DNA of 64,000 bases. Origin: an uncultured Geobacteraceae bacterium. Lineage in GTDB: Bacteria; Desulfobacterota; Desulfuromonadia; Geobacterales; Pseudopelobacteraceae. Made by a program: the position numbers and the translations under genes. The notes below the pieces were generated by a model. The model was not told the DNA's origin and did no database searches. It saw only the letters and a program-made list of their open reading frames with translations. The DNA lies in the NCBI GenBank assembly GCA_903876875.1, contig CAIRBT010000102.1, positions 21,934-85,933 of the forward strand, in the 5' to 3' direction. Every line of letters begins with the position of its first letter. The stretch's first letter is position 1. Of the stretch, positions 28,124 through 38,294 are shown piece by piece.

Positions 28124-28708
28124 TTAATCCAATACGTTTTTTTCTGCCTGTCCACCCGTTTTAAAATGACTGCCCAGAGTAAAAAAAATGGTGGCGAGCA
28201 TCAGGTCAGAAATGGCACTCACCACAACACCAACCAGCACCAGCACAACGGTTGCTTGACAAATCCCTGTGGCCATATTCAGGTAGCAGAACGGTTTAAG
28301 CATTCCCCCCAGTGAATCGGGAAGTTTCAGCAGTTGATACCCGAAGCGGATCTGCACCCCCCCTCCGAATACCATCAGTGCCAGTGCGGCAATTCCGGCG
28401 ATTTCCTTGAACGGGGGAATGAACAGCCCGCCAATGACACAGACGCTTGCCACCACATTGGACAGAATCATCACGTCAATACTCCGGTTCGTCTGCTGAA
28501 AACCGAAAAAGTGCTTAAGGTATTTCTTGAGCAGGAGGAGAATGACCACAAAGAGCAGTACACCAACCACCTGAATGGTCAAAAGCCCCATGGCAGCGAC
28601 CTGCCCGGCATCCCCCTCAAGCCTGAAAGCCAGATAGGCCAGAGGAATCGAGGCAAAGGCACTCACCATGGACAACCACCCCGCCAAAGTCACTGTTTTT
28701 TGGTTCAT
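28124..28708 (-). CDS. Hypothetical membrane protein
   Basis: 194 aa with about five or six hydrophobic segments, including LTIQVVGVLLFVVILLLLKK and LSNVVASVCVIGGLFIPP. Charged loops contain FGFQQTNRSID. AGAGGAACTA precedes the ATG. The gene lies 76 bp upstream of the BI-1 gene on the same strand and may be co-transcribed with it. I do not recognise a family. Confidence 0.65.
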   Translation of the reverse strand: MNQKTVTLAGWLSMVSAFASIPLAYLAFRLEGDAGQVAAMGLLTIQVVGVLLFVVILLLLKKYLKHFFGFQQTNRSIDVMILSNVVASVCVIGGLFIPPFKEIAGIAALALMVFGGGVQIRFGYQLLKLPDSLGGMLKPFCYLNMATGICQATVVLVLVGVVVSAISDLMLATIFFTLGSHFKTGGQAEKNVLD

Positions 28709-28873
28709 TAGTTCCTCTATTGGTGACGTTTTTTTCTATTTCGTGTCAGCATTGTCCGTATAGTTTTTGCGGGTGGCACCTTACCCCCTGTGCAATTTCC
28801 TAACCGAACAACACTGATTTCGTGTAGAATATCTGACATATAGTCCAACGCCTCAATGAGAAAGGAAACAAGC

Positions 28874-29266
28874 ATGAAGATACTACCCTCGGTGCTGTTC
28901 CTGCTGCTGATCTCAAGCGCCATAGCAGGGGGCAACTCCATCCCTGCCGTACCGGTTCCCGATGGCTTAAGGGGGGAGGCCAGTCCGCGCCGATCAGACG
29001 TGCTGCGCGTCTATACGTCTATCGGTTCGCTTCAGTGCCAAGGAGGCGGTGTGTCACTCACCACCCTTCAGTTCCGACTGGAGAAGGCTGGCATCAGGGT
29101 AACAGCGGCCACCTATGGTAACGATGGTTTAATGCGTATTGCTGTCTGTGGTGCCTCCGATGGGAAAATCGGCATCTTTGACATATCTCCGACCCAGGCA
29201 GAGACGGCTCGCAGCCTCGGCTTCCTGCCACTCAGTGAGCTGTCCGACGGGCAGACCTCCAACTGA
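28874..29266 (+). CDS. Small exported protein
   Basis: 130 aa from the ATG at 28874 (MKILPSVLFLLLISSAIAGG); an in-frame ATG at 28856 precedes the AAAGGAA Shine-Dalgarno and is less likely. The signal peptide ends near A-I-A. The mature part has two cysteines (LQCQGGG and IAVCGASDG), probably a disulfide, and alternates strand-like segments. It lies convergent with the PBP gene and divergent from the membrane protein. Unknown function. Confidence 0.65.
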   Translation: MKILPSVLFLLLISSAIAGGNSIPAVPVPDGLRGEASPRRSDVLRVYTSIGSLQCQGGGVSLTTLQFRLEKAGIRVTAATYGNDGLMRIAVCGASDGKIGIFDISPTQAETARSLGFLPLSELSDGQTSN

Positions 29267-29284
29267 CGACTCCACGGGGGGAGA

Positions 29285-31246
29285 CTACTCTTGCTCTCCC
29301 CCGTCATCGTCTTCTTCCGTCCCGTCTTCAGTACCACACTCCAGACCAGGTTCGGTGCCCATGAGATAATACTCATTGCGCACATCCCGACTACTGGAAA
29401 CCGCCCGGCAACCGGTCGCCGGATCAATCGGTACCGCCACAACCGTATCAGGCGACGGGAAATCCCCGGCGGGACGTACCGTTACCGCTTTGCGCATAAA
29501 ACGTTCCCAGAGCGGTGCGGCAATGGCACCACCGGTGAAGCCCCGGCCACCCGGCTTCGGTTTGTCATAGCCGACCCAGACACCGGTTATCAGACGGGGG
29601 GTATAGCCAACAAACCAGGCATCCCGGTAATCGTCGGTGGTACCGGTTTTTCCCGCCGAGGGGTAGGTTGCGGCAAACTTTTTCAGGTTTTTAGCCGTAC
29701 CGACGGTGAGTACATCTTTCAAGATCTGAGTCGTAATAAATGCCGTGGCAGGCGACAACACCGGTGACGACAGCGGCGGATTCTCCAGCCAGCTCTTCCT
29801 GGTTCGATCATAGACACGGATAATCACCCTCCCCTCCGTGCGAGAGCCGCCGTTTGCCAGTGGTGAATAGGCTCGGACCAGCTCGTTCAGGGTTACTTCT
29901 GACGTTCCGAGAGCCAGAGAGAGACCGTTTTCACTCCGCAGTGTCAACCCGAACCGGCTGGCAAAATCGACAAAGTTCGGCACTCCCACCTTATCAAGCA
30001 GTTTTACAGCGATAATGTTGTTGGAACTGGCAAGAGCCTTTCTCAGACTCTGCTCACCGTATTGTTCATGACCGTAGTTTTGGGGTGTCCACTGTTCACC
30101 ATTGCCCCGGCCATAGGCCACCGGCGTATCATCAAAACGGGAACCGGCCGTGAAGCCACTGTCGAGGGCGGCGGCATATATCAGCGGCTTGATGGTCGAA
30201 CCAGGTTGACGCTGGGCGGTAAAGGCACGATTAAAAGCGGCCTGTTTGACATCAACGCCCCCCACCGCCGCTAGAATATCACCGGTTACCGGGTCGAGAC
30301 AGAGCAGTGCCCCCTGTAGTTTTGGTGAAATCCGTTTTACCCCTTCACTGACCACCAGTTCCGCCTGCTTTTGCAGATAAAGATCAAGAGCCGCCGTGAC
30401 TTCAAGCCCCCCCAGTTCGATAACCTCTGAACCGTACCGTTCAAAGAGCTTATTCTTCACATGGGCCAGATAATGGGGAGCCTGTCCCGCCGGAATCACC
30501 GAAGCGGGTCGGGCTCGTAACTGTTCCTGCTGAGCCGGAGTGATCATGTTCAGATCCACCATCCGTTTCAGCACCACATCCCGCCGTTTGGTGACGTCAT
30601 CCCCCTTACCGAGCGGATTATACCGCCCCGGATTTTTCTGCACCCCGGCCAACTGGGCACACTCGGCATCATTTAACTCTTCGGGAGCCTTATCAAAATA
30701 GAGCCGAGCCGCCTGACCAATGCCCCAGGCACCGTTGCCATAATAGATTTCATTAAAATACATCTCAAGGATCTGCTTCTTACTGTATTTCTGTTCAAAA
30801 TCCATGGCCATACGAGCCTCATCAATTTTCCGTCCCAGGGTCTTTTCACTAGAGAGGTAGCGGTTCTTGATCAGCTGCTGGGTGATGGTGGAGCCCCCTT
30901 CAGCCATCCGCCGTTTGACCACATCTTTCACGATAGCCCGGGCGATACCCCGATAGTCAATGCCGCTATGTTCGTAAAAGCGGGAGTCTTCCACAGCCAC
31001 CACCGCTTTTTGCAGAAATTGCGGAATACGGTCGATGGATACCCAGTAACGTTTTTCCGACAGAATGCGACCGACAAAGCGTCCCTGATTGTCAAACACC
31101 TTGACCGACGTATAGCCATAGACCAATGGTGGATAGGGAGGGATAATATCCTGGGCAAAAGCGGAGGTGACGGTCAAAAACATCAGTAGCAGTGCCACCG
31201 GAAGCGGCATCATGGTTTTCAGATAGGGGGCGAAAAAACGACTCAC
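29285..31246 (-). CDS. Class A penicillin-binding protein (PBP1A-type)
   Basis: 653 aa from a GTG with AAGGAG eight bases upstream. An N-terminal membrane anchor is followed by a GT51 transglycosylase domain (VEDSRFYEHSGIDYRG, GGSTITQQLIKN, EIYYGNGAWG). The transpeptidase domain has the active-site motifs STIK (in RQPGSTIKPLIY), SSN and KTGTT. It makes and crosslinks peptidoglycan in the periplasm. The C-terminal tail is strongly acidic (GTEEDDDGGEQE). The outer-membrane barrel gene lies 48 bp upstream on the same strand. Confidence 0.95.
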   Translation of the reverse strand: MSRFFAPYLKTMMPLPVALLLMFLTVTSAFAQDIIPPYPPLVYGYTSVKVFDNQGRFVGRILSEKRYWVSIDRIPQFLQKAVVAVEDSRFYEHSGIDYRGIARAIVKDVVKRRMAEGGSTITQQLIKNRYLSSEKTLGRKIDEARMAMDFEQKYSKKQILEMYFNEIYYGNGAWGIGQAARLYFDKAPEELNDAECAQLAGVQKNPGRYNPLGKGDDVTKRRDVVLKRMVDLNMITPAQQEQLRARPASVIPAGQAPHYLAHVKNKLFERYGSEVIELGGLEVTAALDLYLQKQAELVVSEGVKRISPKLQGALLCLDPVTGDILAAVGGVDVKQAAFNRAFTAQRQPGSTIKPLIYAAALDSGFTAGSRFDDTPVAYGRGNGEQWTPQNYGHEQYGEQSLRKALASSNNIIAVKLLDKVGVPNFVDFASRFGLTLRSENGLSLALGTSEVTLNELVRAYSPLANGGSRTEGRVIIRVYDRTRKSWLENPPLSSPVLSPATAFITTQILKDVLTVGTAKNLKKFAATYPSAGKTGTTDDYRDAWFVGYTPRLITGVWVGYDKPKPGGRGFTGGAIAAPLWERFMRKAVTVRPAGDFPSPDTVVAVPIDPATGCRAVSSSRDVRNEYYLMGTEPGLECGTEDGTEEDDDGGEQE

Positions 31247-31294
31247 CGTAGGTACTCCTTAAAATATGTGCAGGGGGTAAGAGTGCAGGTTTGA

Positions 31295-31948
31295 TCAGAA
31301 TCCCGCTTTTATACCAAGAACAGCGGCGTGGCTGGTGTATTCCATTGCCAATACCCGACCGCCGACCTCGGTAAAACGCACCGGAGTGGTAGCAAAAAAC
31401 CGATAACCAAGATCAAGGGTCAGATGTTTCGTCAGGCTAATATCGATACCGATCCCGGCCTGATAGGCAAAGACAATGCTGGAGTCGTTACTGAAGGGTT
31501 GCCGGGACACGGTCAGGTTTGCAGCCACAACACGGGCGGCACCGGCACCCACACCGAGATAGGGATGATAGCTGCCCGGCTCACGAGAAACGGCAAAACA
31601 GTTAAAGAGCAGGCTGTCCGACGTCAGCTCCCCACCACCGGCAACGGTTCCTTCCACAAAGGTCACTTTGTCGAGACGGTTACTGCGGTGACTGTATTCC
31701 AGCTCAATCCGCCCCTCCCCCACCGAACTCCCCGGTTCCAGGTTCCAGCCAAGTACTGCGCTCCCCTGAACTGCCGGGGTAAAGGAGAGGCCAAAATCCC
31801 CCGCCGTATCATGGGCAGTGGAGCTGCCCGGCACATTCCCCCCTGCGTAAAGCCCCACGTAGGGGCCGGAGGCGTGGGCTGACACCGTGCCGACGAAAAG
31901 GAGTAGAATCATTGCAATAACTAGTGAGAGTATGGAGTTACGCTTCAT
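31295..31948 (-). CDS. Outer-membrane beta-barrel protein (OmpW/OmpX-like size)
   Basis: 217 aa. After the signal peptide (residues 1-26, ending AHA), alternating strands appear: GPYVGLYAGGN, EGRIELEYSHRS, YHPYLGVGAGAARV, VFAYQAGIGIDI, LTLDLGYRFF. It ends in Phe, as barrels inserted by BAM do. Probably eight strands. No ligand is known. It follows the Big_2 lipoprotein gene by 25 bp and precedes the PBP gene, so an envelope operon is possible. Confidence 0.8.
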   Translation of the reverse strand: MKRNSILSLVIAMILLLFVGTVSAHASGPYVGLYAGGNVPGSSTAHDTAGDFGLSFTPAVQGSAVLGWNLEPGSSVGEGRIELEYSHRSNRLDKVTFVEGTVAGGGELTSDSLLFNCFAVSREPGSYHPYLGVGAGAARVVAANLTVSRQPFSNDSSIVFAYQAGIGIDISLTKHLTLDLGYRFFATTPVRFTEVGGRVLAMEYTSHAAVLGIKAGF

Positions 31949-31973
31949 AGGTTTATCCTCTATCCGTTACTGT

Positions 31974-33710
31974 CTAATTGCCACTCACGGTAATTGTTTT
32001 CGTGTCGGACTTTTCGTTAAAGGTGGCCGTAATAATTGTCGAGCCACTGTCAACTGCCACAAACCGCCCCGGTTGGGAGGCGATGCCGGCAATAACCGCC
32101 ACATTTACTTTGTCCATACTCCAGGAAGTCAGATCTGTGACGTTGACTTGACTACCATCACCATACAGAGCCGTTGCCGTAAAGGAAAACTGGTTTCCGG
32201 CCGTGAAGGAATTGGACCCTGAGATAGTCAGAGATTGGAGGAGCGGTGCCGTAACCGTAACGGTGCTTGTTGCCGATTTTCCCCCGTAACTGGCAGTCAC
32301 TATGGCACTACCGGCAGCAACTCCCGTGACACGTCCCCCATTCACCACCCCATTCTCAACGGTAATTTTTGAGGTCTGATCTGAACTCCAAGTGGCTACG
32401 GCCGTCACATCCTGACTGCTGCCATTAAAATTGGCGGTCAGTGAGAGGCGACCGCCGGTTCCGGCAATTATCCCCAGGGTGCCTGAAGAGAGGGTAACAC
32501 TGCTCAAGGTCGGATCGGTAACCGTCACCGTAGTAGTGGCGGTCTTTGCGGTTCCCGACGCAGTTGGTGCCGTGGCCGTGATGATGGTTCCTGATGTGCT
32601 GTTCACCTTGAGCGGCCTGAGCCAGGCACTATTGACGTTAGATGTACTCACGTTAACAAAGGAAGCATCTGCCGGACTCCAGCTGAGCACCCGACTGATA
32701 TCCCGTGATGTACCATTATTGAAGCTGCCCGTCGCGGTCACCAGAGTCCCGGCATTAATCACCCTCGTTACCGTGGCAGGAGTTAGGGAGAAGCCAGTCA
32801 ACGTACCACCAGTGGCCTTCAATGCCATACGTCCCGTAATATTCCCTGAAGTTGCAATGATAGTAGCGGTTCCGGGAGAAAGGGTAGTCACCATACCGGT
32901 GGTATCAACTGTTGCATAGGCGGTATTGTCAGAACTCCATGTCACCTTGGAAGAGACATCGACAAGCGCACCGTCCGAATAGGTACCTTTTGCAGTAAAT
33001 CCAAGTTTTGACATGGTTGGGAGAGACGTGGCACCGGTTGCGGACGTAACAGTGATGCTTTGCAAAACCGGTGCTGTAACAGTCAGTATCGTACTGTCAC
33101 TTACGCCACTAAAGGTTGCGGTTATCTGAGTTGTCCCGAGTGTCTTGGAGCTAACGGGCACCGTTGTAGCCGGTGTGGCACCAATCGTCGCAACGGCTGG
33201 CGTACCGGAGGTCCAGCTAGCATCAAATGTCATATCTTGCTGCGTGGCATCGGAAAAATTACCCACTGCCGTGAAGGAGGTGGCAAGCCCTTGGGCAACG
33301 GAAGGGCTCGTGGGCGATATTTTCAATGAGCTGATGGTGGCAGTGGTGACCGTTACGGTCGTACTACTGCTCATGGTACCGCTGGCTGTGGAGACCGTTG
33401 CCGTCACCCGAGCTGTTCCCGCCGCAACCCCGCTTATCCGGCTCGGGTACGCCCCGACTTTGAAGGCGGCCACCCCCAACGCATCACTACTCCACGTTAC
33501 CCTGTCGCTAATATCGCGAGTAAACTCACCGGAATAATGACCAATCGCCTTGAACGGCATGGAGGTACCGGCGGCAATGCGGGAGTAATCCGCCGTTATG
33601 GTAATTGAGGTCAACGGCGTGATATCATTACTCCGGGTTGGTGTCCCGTCCCATGAGCAGCCACACAACGACACCACGCACAACAGGACTACCCACAACA
33701 GCTTACCCAT
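31974..33710 (-). CDS. Lipoprotein with repeated bacterial Ig-like (Big_2) domains
   Basis: 578 aa from the ATG at 33710 (MGKLLWVVLLCVVSLCGC); an upstream in-frame start lacks a Shine-Dalgarno. The lipobox SLCGC gives lipid-modified C18. The rest is six or seven Ig-like repeats of about 85-90 residues. Each repeat has a pattern such as LTSITITADYSRIAAGTS, then DIS..VTWSSD, then a G-x-A-x-[IV]-x-A strand and VTVT at its end. Thr and Ser dominate. Probably exposed at the surface or in the periplasm for adhesion or spacing. The high similarity among repeats makes this region prone to recombination. Confidence 0.85.
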   Translation of the reverse strand: MGKLLWVVLLCVVSLCGCSWDGTPTRSNDITPLTSITITADYSRIAAGTSMPFKAIGHYSGEFTRDISDRVTWSSDALGVAAFKVGAYPSRISGVAAGTARVTATVSTASGTMSSSTTVTVTTATISSLKISPTSPSVAQGLATSFTAVGNFSDATQQDMTFDASWTSGTPAVATIGATPATTVPVSSKTLGTTQITATFSGVSDSTILTVTAPVLQSITVTSATGATSLPTMSKLGFTAKGTYSDGALVDVSSKVTWSSDNTAYATVDTTGMVTTLSPGTATIIATSGNITGRMALKATGGTLTGFSLTPATVTRVINAGTLVTATGSFNNGTSRDISRVLSWSPADASFVNVSTSNVNSAWLRPLKVNSTSGTIITATAPTASGTAKTATTTVTVTDPTLSSVTLSSGTLGIIAGTGGRLSLTANFNGSSQDVTAVATWSSDQTSKITVENGVVNGGRVTGVAAGSAIVTASYGGKSATSTVTVTAPLLQSLTISGSNSFTAGNQFSFTATALYGDGSQVNVTDLTSWSMDKVNVAVIAGIASQPGRFVAVDSGSTIITATFNEKSDTKTITVSGN

Positions 33711-33731
33711 ACATTCCCCCACAAAAGGTAA

Positions 33732-33751
33732 GGGTGCCACCATGGACACCC
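33732..33751 (-). terminator. Weak hairpin downstream of dapL
   Basis: Arms GGGTG and CACCC around a short loop lie 14 bp after the dapL stop. On the minus strand TTACCTTTTG follows, a poor T-run. It may reduce read-through into the Big_2 gene. Confidence 0.3.
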
Positions 33752-33764
33752 CCCCGTACCAACG

Positions 33765-34997
33765 TTACTTTAAATTTTTCTTGATCCTTTCAACCGCTTC
33801 GACAACATTCTCCCGGTTGCCAAAGGCCGACAGGCGGAAATACCCTTCGCCGCTGGGGCCGAACCCGCTTCCCGGTGTGCCGACCACATGGCACTCGGTC
33901 AACAGCTTGTCGAAGAAGTCCCAACTGGTCATGCCGGCCGGCGTTTTCAGCCAGATATAGGGGGCATTGACGCCGCCGAAGATAGTCACTCCCGCTTCCG
34001 TAAGCCCTTCACGGATAATGCGGGCATTTTCCATGTAATAATCGATGATTTCACGGGTCTGCTGCCACCCTTCCTCAGAATAGACCGCCGCAGCGGCACG
34101 TTGAACCGGATAAGAGGCACCGTTGAACTTGGTGGTGGTTCGACGGAGCCACAGCTTGTTGAAGCTGTACTTCTCGCCGGAGGGGGTCGTTCCCATAACC
34201 TCTTCCGGTACGACTACCAGACCGCAGCGCACCCCGGTGAAACCAGCTGTTTTCGAGAAGGAACGGAATTCGATGGCACACTTTTTGGCCCCTTCGATTT
34301 CATAAATGGAATGGGGAATGGACGAATCGGTGATGAAAGCCTCATAGGCCGCGTCAAAGAAGATCACCGCGTCATTGGCGTTGGCGTAATCAACCCACCG
34401 CTGCAACTCGGCCTTATCGGCCACCACACCGGTCGGGTTATTGGGGAAACAGAGATAGATAATGTCCACTTTACCGGTCGGCAGTGCCGGGATGAAATCG
34501 TTGGCCTCGTTGCATGGCAGATAGACAACCCCCTGGTAATACCCCTTCTCGTCAGCCTCACCGGTACGGCCAATCATGACGTTGGTGTCATTGTACACCG
34601 GATAGACCGGATCACCAATGGCAACCACGTTGTCCATGGCAAAGATATCGAGGATGTTGGCACAGTCGCATTTTGAACCGTCGGAAATGAACATTTCGCT
34701 GGTTTTCAGCTCCACTCCCAGCGGTTTGTATGATTTTTCAATGATGGTATCAATCAGCCAGTCATACCCCTGTTCCGGGCCGTAACCGGCAAAACGGTCG
34801 GTGGTAGCCAGATCGTCAACGGCGTCATGGAACGCCTTCAGTACCGCCGGAGCCAAGGGGCGGGTCACGTCGCCAATGCCGAGCCGGATAACCTTGGCGG
34901 TCGGGTTGGCTTCTGCAAAGGCCCGTACCCGGCGACCGATTTCAGGGAAGAGATAGCCTGCTTTTAATTTCAGATAGTTATCATTAATCTTTGCCAT
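33765..34997 (-). CDS. dapL: LL-diaminopimelate aminotransferase
   Basis: 410 aa, usual length. Class I/II aminotransferase fold with [15 protein letters not shown] at the N-terminus, [11 protein letters not shown], and the PLP-lysine region [16 protein letters not shown]. It converts tetrahydrodipicolinate directly to LL-diaminopimelate with glutamate, replacing the DapD/C/E branch of lysine and peptidoglycan synthesis. GGAGG lies nine bases before the ATG. Third gene of dapA-dapB-dapL on the minus strand; the presence of dapL next to dapA/B supports a Desulfuromonadia-type genome. Confidence 0.97.
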   Translation of the reverse strand: MAKINDNYLKLKAGYLFPEIGRRVRAFAEANPTAKVIRLGIGDVTRPLAPAVLKAFHDAVDDLATTDRFAGYGPEQGYDWLIDTIIEKSYKPLGVELKTSEMFISDGSKCDCANILDIFAMDNVVAIGDPVYPVYNDTNVMIGRTGEADEKGYYQGVVYLPCNEANDFIPALPTGKVDIIYLCFPNNPTGVVADKAELQRWVDYANANDAVIFFDAAYEAFITDSSIPHSIYEIEGAKKCAIEFRSFSKTAGFTGVRCGLVVVPEEVMGTTPSGEKYSFNKLWLRRTTTKFNGASYPVQRAAAAVYSEEGWQQTREIIDYYMENARIIREGLTEAGVTIFGGVNAPYIWLKTPAGMTSWDFFDKLLTECHVVGTPGSGFGPSGEGYFRLSAFGNRENVVEAVERIKKNLK

Positions 34998-35062
34998 ATA
35001 TGGAACATCCTCCAGGTAATTTATATTCTATAGTAGTCAGGAGCTACTGCCCCCGTTTCAGA

Positions 35063-35866
35063 TCATTTCAAGCCAAGAACATCCTGCATGTCATAGAGGC
35101 CGGGGGTTTTGCCCACCACCCATTTGGCAGCCCGCACGGAACCACGGGCAAACATATCTCGGGTCATGGCCCGGTGGGAAATCTCAATGCGTTCCCCCAT
35201 GCCGATGAAGTACACCGTATGTTCGCCGACGATATCCCCCCCTCTGACGGTCTGCATGCCGATTTCTTCTTTCGTCCGTTCTCCGCAGATCCCCTCCCGG
35301 TGATAGGTAGCAACCTTGTTGTAATCCCGCCCTAAAGCCTCGGCAACCACCTCTCCCATACGAACCGCCGTACCGGAGGGGGAATCTTTTTTCTTGTTAT
35401 GGTGCAGTTCGACGATCTCCACATCAAAATCATCCCCCAGGGTTTTAGCAACATCCTTGAGCACCTTGAAGCAGACGTTGACCCCCACTGACATGTTGGG
35501 TGCCAGTACGGCCGGGATCTCCTTCACCAGTTCCTGGGCAAAGAGACGTTCCTCCGGGGTAAACCCGGTGGAGCCGATGACTATAGACTTCTTGTGCAGA
35601 GCGCACATCTCAAGGTTTTTCAGTGACACCTTTGGCGAGGTAAAGTCGATCAGCACGTCACATGAGGCAAGCACGGCCGCAAGATTGTCGGTGATCAGCA
35701 CACCGGTGGCACCACAACCGGCCAAAAGCCCGGCATCTTCACCGATACGGGGATGTTCAGGGCGTTCCAGTGCGCCACAAAACTGCACCCCTTCCGCCTC
35801 AATAATCGAAGTGATAATACGCTGCCCCATCCGTCCGGCAGCACCGCACACGGCTATTTTAGTCAT
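35063..35866 (-). CDS. dapB: 4-hydroxy-tetrahydrodipicolinate reductase
   Basis: 267 aa from the ATG at 35866 (MTKIAVCGAAGRMGQ). The ATG two codons earlier sits directly on the AGAGG site and is not favoured. An N-terminal NAD(P)H-binding GAAGRMGQ is followed by the catalytic/substrate motif ELHHNKKKDSPSGTA. It reduces the DapA product in lysine synthesis. It lies 13 bp after dapA and 65 bp before dapL. Confidence 0.96.
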   Translation of the reverse strand: MTKIAVCGAAGRMGQRIITSIIEAEGVQFCGALERPEHPRIGEDAGLLAGCGATGVLITDNLAAVLASCDVLIDFTSPKVSLKNLEMCALHKKSIVIGSTGFTPEERLFAQELVKEIPAVLAPNMSVGVNVCFKVLKDVAKTLGDDFDVEIVELHHNKKKDSPSGTAVRMGEVVAEALGRDYNKVATYHREGICGERTKEEIGMQTVRGGDIVGEHTVYFIGMGERIEISHRAMTRDMFARGSVRAAKWVVGKTPGLYDMQDVLGLK

Positions 35867-35879
35867 TGGCATCCTCTGG

Positions 35880-36755
35880 TTAGATCAGATTATATTCTTT
35901 CATGATGGCAGCAAGTTTTGCCTTGTTGGCATCCCCCAAGGGGCAGAGCGGCAGACGCACATCGGCGGACGCCTTACCCATTAATTCAAGGGCGGTTTTC
36001 ACCGGTACCGGATTGCTTTCAATAAACATGGCACTGCCGATTTTCAAGGTTTTGAGATGGAGCTGACGAGCCGTTTCATACTCACCGGCAAAAAAGGCAT
36101 CAACCAGGTCGGCAACGGTTCGTGGCATGATATTAGCCAGTACGGAGATTACCCCTTTGGCACCACAGGCCATCATCGGGAAGGTGATGAAATCATCGCC
36201 GGAAAAGACATCAATCTGGTCACCACAGAGCGCGATAACTTCGGAGCCCTGCTGAAGGGAGCCGGTGGCCTCCTTAATAGCCACAATATTGCGGTGGGGT
36301 GCCAGGCGGGCAACGGTTTCGGGAAGCAGATTCACCCCGGTACGCCCCGGTACGTTATAGAGAATCTGGGGGAGTGCCACGGCGTCGGCCACCGCCATAT
36401 AGTGGCGGAAGAGCCCTTCCTGAGTCGGTTTGTTGTAATAGGGGGTCACCAGCAGGGCACCGTCAGCACCCACGTCTTTGGCTTTCTGGGTAATCTCGAT
36501 CGCCTCGGCCGTGCTGTTGGAACCGGTACCGGCAATGACCGGCACACGTTTATTAACCTGCTCCACCACCGTCTTGACAACGGCCAGATGCTCATCGTAG
36601 TCAAGTGTGGAGGCTTCCCCGGTGGTGCCGCACGGAACAATAGCATCGGTTCCGTTTTCGATCTGAAATTCTACCAGCTCGCGGAGTTTATCAAAATTGA
36701 CCGTTCCATCCTCTTTGAACGGCGTCACTATGGCTACAATACTTCCTTTGAACAT
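35880..36755 (-). CDS. dapA: 4-hydroxy-tetrahydrodipicolinate synthase
   Basis: 291 aa TIM barrel. GTTGEASTL, NVPGRTGVNL and the Schiff-base lysine in IVAIKEATG are all present. It condenses pyruvate with aspartate semialdehyde, the committed step of the lysine/DAP branch. CCGGAGG lies eight bases before the ATG. First gene of the dapABL operon; about 100 bp of A/T-rich DNA before it should hold the promoter. Confidence 0.97.
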   Translation of the reverse strand: MFKGSIVAIVTPFKEDGTVNFDKLRELVEFQIENGTDAIVPCGTTGEASTLDYDEHLAVVKTVVEQVNKRVPVIAGTGSNSTAEAIEITQKAKDVGADGALLVTPYYNKPTQEGLFRHYMAVADAVALPQILYNVPGRTGVNLLPETVARLAPHRNIVAIKEATGSLQQGSEVIALCGDQIDVFSGDDFITFPMMACGAKGVISVLANIMPRTVADLVDAFFAGEYETARQLHLKTLKIGSAMFIESNPVPVKTALELMGKASADVRLPLCPLGDANKAKLAAIMKEYNLI

Positions 36756-36852
36756 GACTGAATACCTCCGGTAACTAAAGTTTATAAGTGGATCATTTTA
36801 GCATATGAGATAGTGGGAAGTCAAAAAGTATGGCGTTTGACAACCGGAAGAA

Positions 36853-38274
36853 TCATTTATTTTTTCGCCGGGATATTTTTTTATTTAAGGCCTGCCGACT
36901 GATACCGAGAAATGTCGAAGCGAGATTCTGGTTGCCACCGGAGAATTCAAGGGCTTGATCAATAAGGCAGTATTCAGCCTCTTCCAGGGTCATGGGGCGT
37001 TCACCGTTTTCCCTATTAAGAAACCGGTATTGTGACGATTTTGTTTCAACGAAAGGGGTAATATGCCCGGTGGGATTAACCACCTTAAGTATGCTCTGAA
37101 TAGACAAAATGCCTTTGGAGTGGCACGCCACCGCATCAAAAATCATTGACTGAAGCTGCCGGATGTTACCGGGAAAATCGTATTTTTCCAGATAGGTAAA
37201 CAGTTCTGGCGGCAGCGTCGGTTTGGTTTTTTCAAGGGTGGCCGCCCCCTCCGTAAGAAAATGATCCACCAGCATCGGTATGTCATCAAGCCGTTCCCGC
37301 AAGGGGGGAATCTGCACATGGTGGGCACTGAACCGATAGTAAAGATCCTGACGAAACTGCCCTTCCTGTATGAGTTTTTCCAGATTTTTATTGGTGGCCA
37401 CAATTACCCGGGCATCGGTGCGCCGGGGCACATCGGATCCCAGAGGGAAATACTCATGATCCTGCAGCAGACGCAGCAACTTCACCTGTGACTGCATGCA
37501 GAGATCGCCGATTTCATCGAGAAAGATGGTTCCCCCCGCCGCCTGGGCCATTAGACCTTCCCGCTTTTGGTGGGCTCCGGTATAGGCACCCCGCAGGTGA
37601 CCGAACAGGGTGTCGGAAAACATCTGGTCATCGAGACCGGCCACATTGACCGCCACAAATTTGCCAACCCTGCCACTGATACGGTGAATCGACCGGGAGA
37701 TCAGCTCCTTCCCCACACCGGTTTCACCGGTAATGAGCACCGGTTGTCTGGTGCGGGAGATAGCCTCCACATACTGAAATATCCGCTTCATTTTCCCGTT
37801 ACCGGTAGCAATACCGGCAAAGTCCTCTTCATTATGCACCTTATCTGACAAGAGATTATTCTTAAGCCGTATCGTTTCATACTTCAGCTCATGAACCTCC
37901 ATCGCCCGTGCCACGCTTGCCAGCAACCTGCTCTCCTCAACCGGTTTGACAAAAAAATCCAGGGCACCAAGCTTCATGCACTCCACCGCTGTTTCAATCT
38001 GGTTTATGGCCGTCATAACGATCACCGGAATTCCGGGATGGATTCGTTGCATTTTTTTGAGAATTTCCAGTCCGGTCACATGGGGCATGGAGAGATCAAG
38101 CACCACCAGGGAGATCTGCTGTTCATCCAGCAGTGCCATCACTTCCCTACTGTCATTAACGGTTATGACGTTGGAAAACCCCGCACAGTTAAACATGACT
38201 TTCACGCTGTAAAGGATTTCTTTCTCATCATCAACCAGCATGATGGTAAAAAGAGCATTAGTGCTAATTTTCAT
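36853..38274 (-). CDS. Sigma-54-dependent response regulator (NtrC family)
   Basis: 473 aa. Receiver domain with LVDDEKE and D60 in VVLDLSMPHVTG. The AAA+ domain has Walker A GETGVGKE, the sigma-54 contact loop GAYTGA (a common GAFTGA variant), and Walker B GGTIFLDEIGDL. A Fis-type HTH at the C-terminus reads LASTFLGISRQALNKKI. It activates sigma-54 promoters when phosphorylated. The gene follows the kinase-like gene by 20 bp. Target genes are not evident from the window. Confidence 0.94.
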   Translation of the reverse strand: MKISTNALFTIMLVDDEKEILYSVKVMFNCAGFSNVITVNDSREVMALLDEQQISLVVLDLSMPHVTGLEILKKMQRIHPGIPVIVMTAINQIETAVECMKLGALDFFVKPVEESRLLASVARAMEVHELKYETIRLKNNLLSDKVHNEEDFAGIATGNGKMKRIFQYVEAISRTRQPVLITGETGVGKELISRSIHRISGRVGKFVAVNVAGLDDQMFSDTLFGHLRGAYTGAHQKREGLMAQAAGGTIFLDEIGDLCMQSQVKLLRLLQDHEYFPLGSDVPRRTDARVIVATNKNLEKLIQEGQFRQDLYYRFSAHHVQIPPLRERLDDIPMLVDHFLTEGAATLEKTKPTLPPELFTYLEKYDFPGNIRQLQSMIFDAVACHSKGILSIQSILKVVNPTGHITPFVETKSSQYRFLNRENGERPMTLEEAEYCLIDQALEFSGGNQNLASTFLGISRQALNKKISRRKNK

Positions 38275-38294
38275 AATAACCCCATGACATGAAA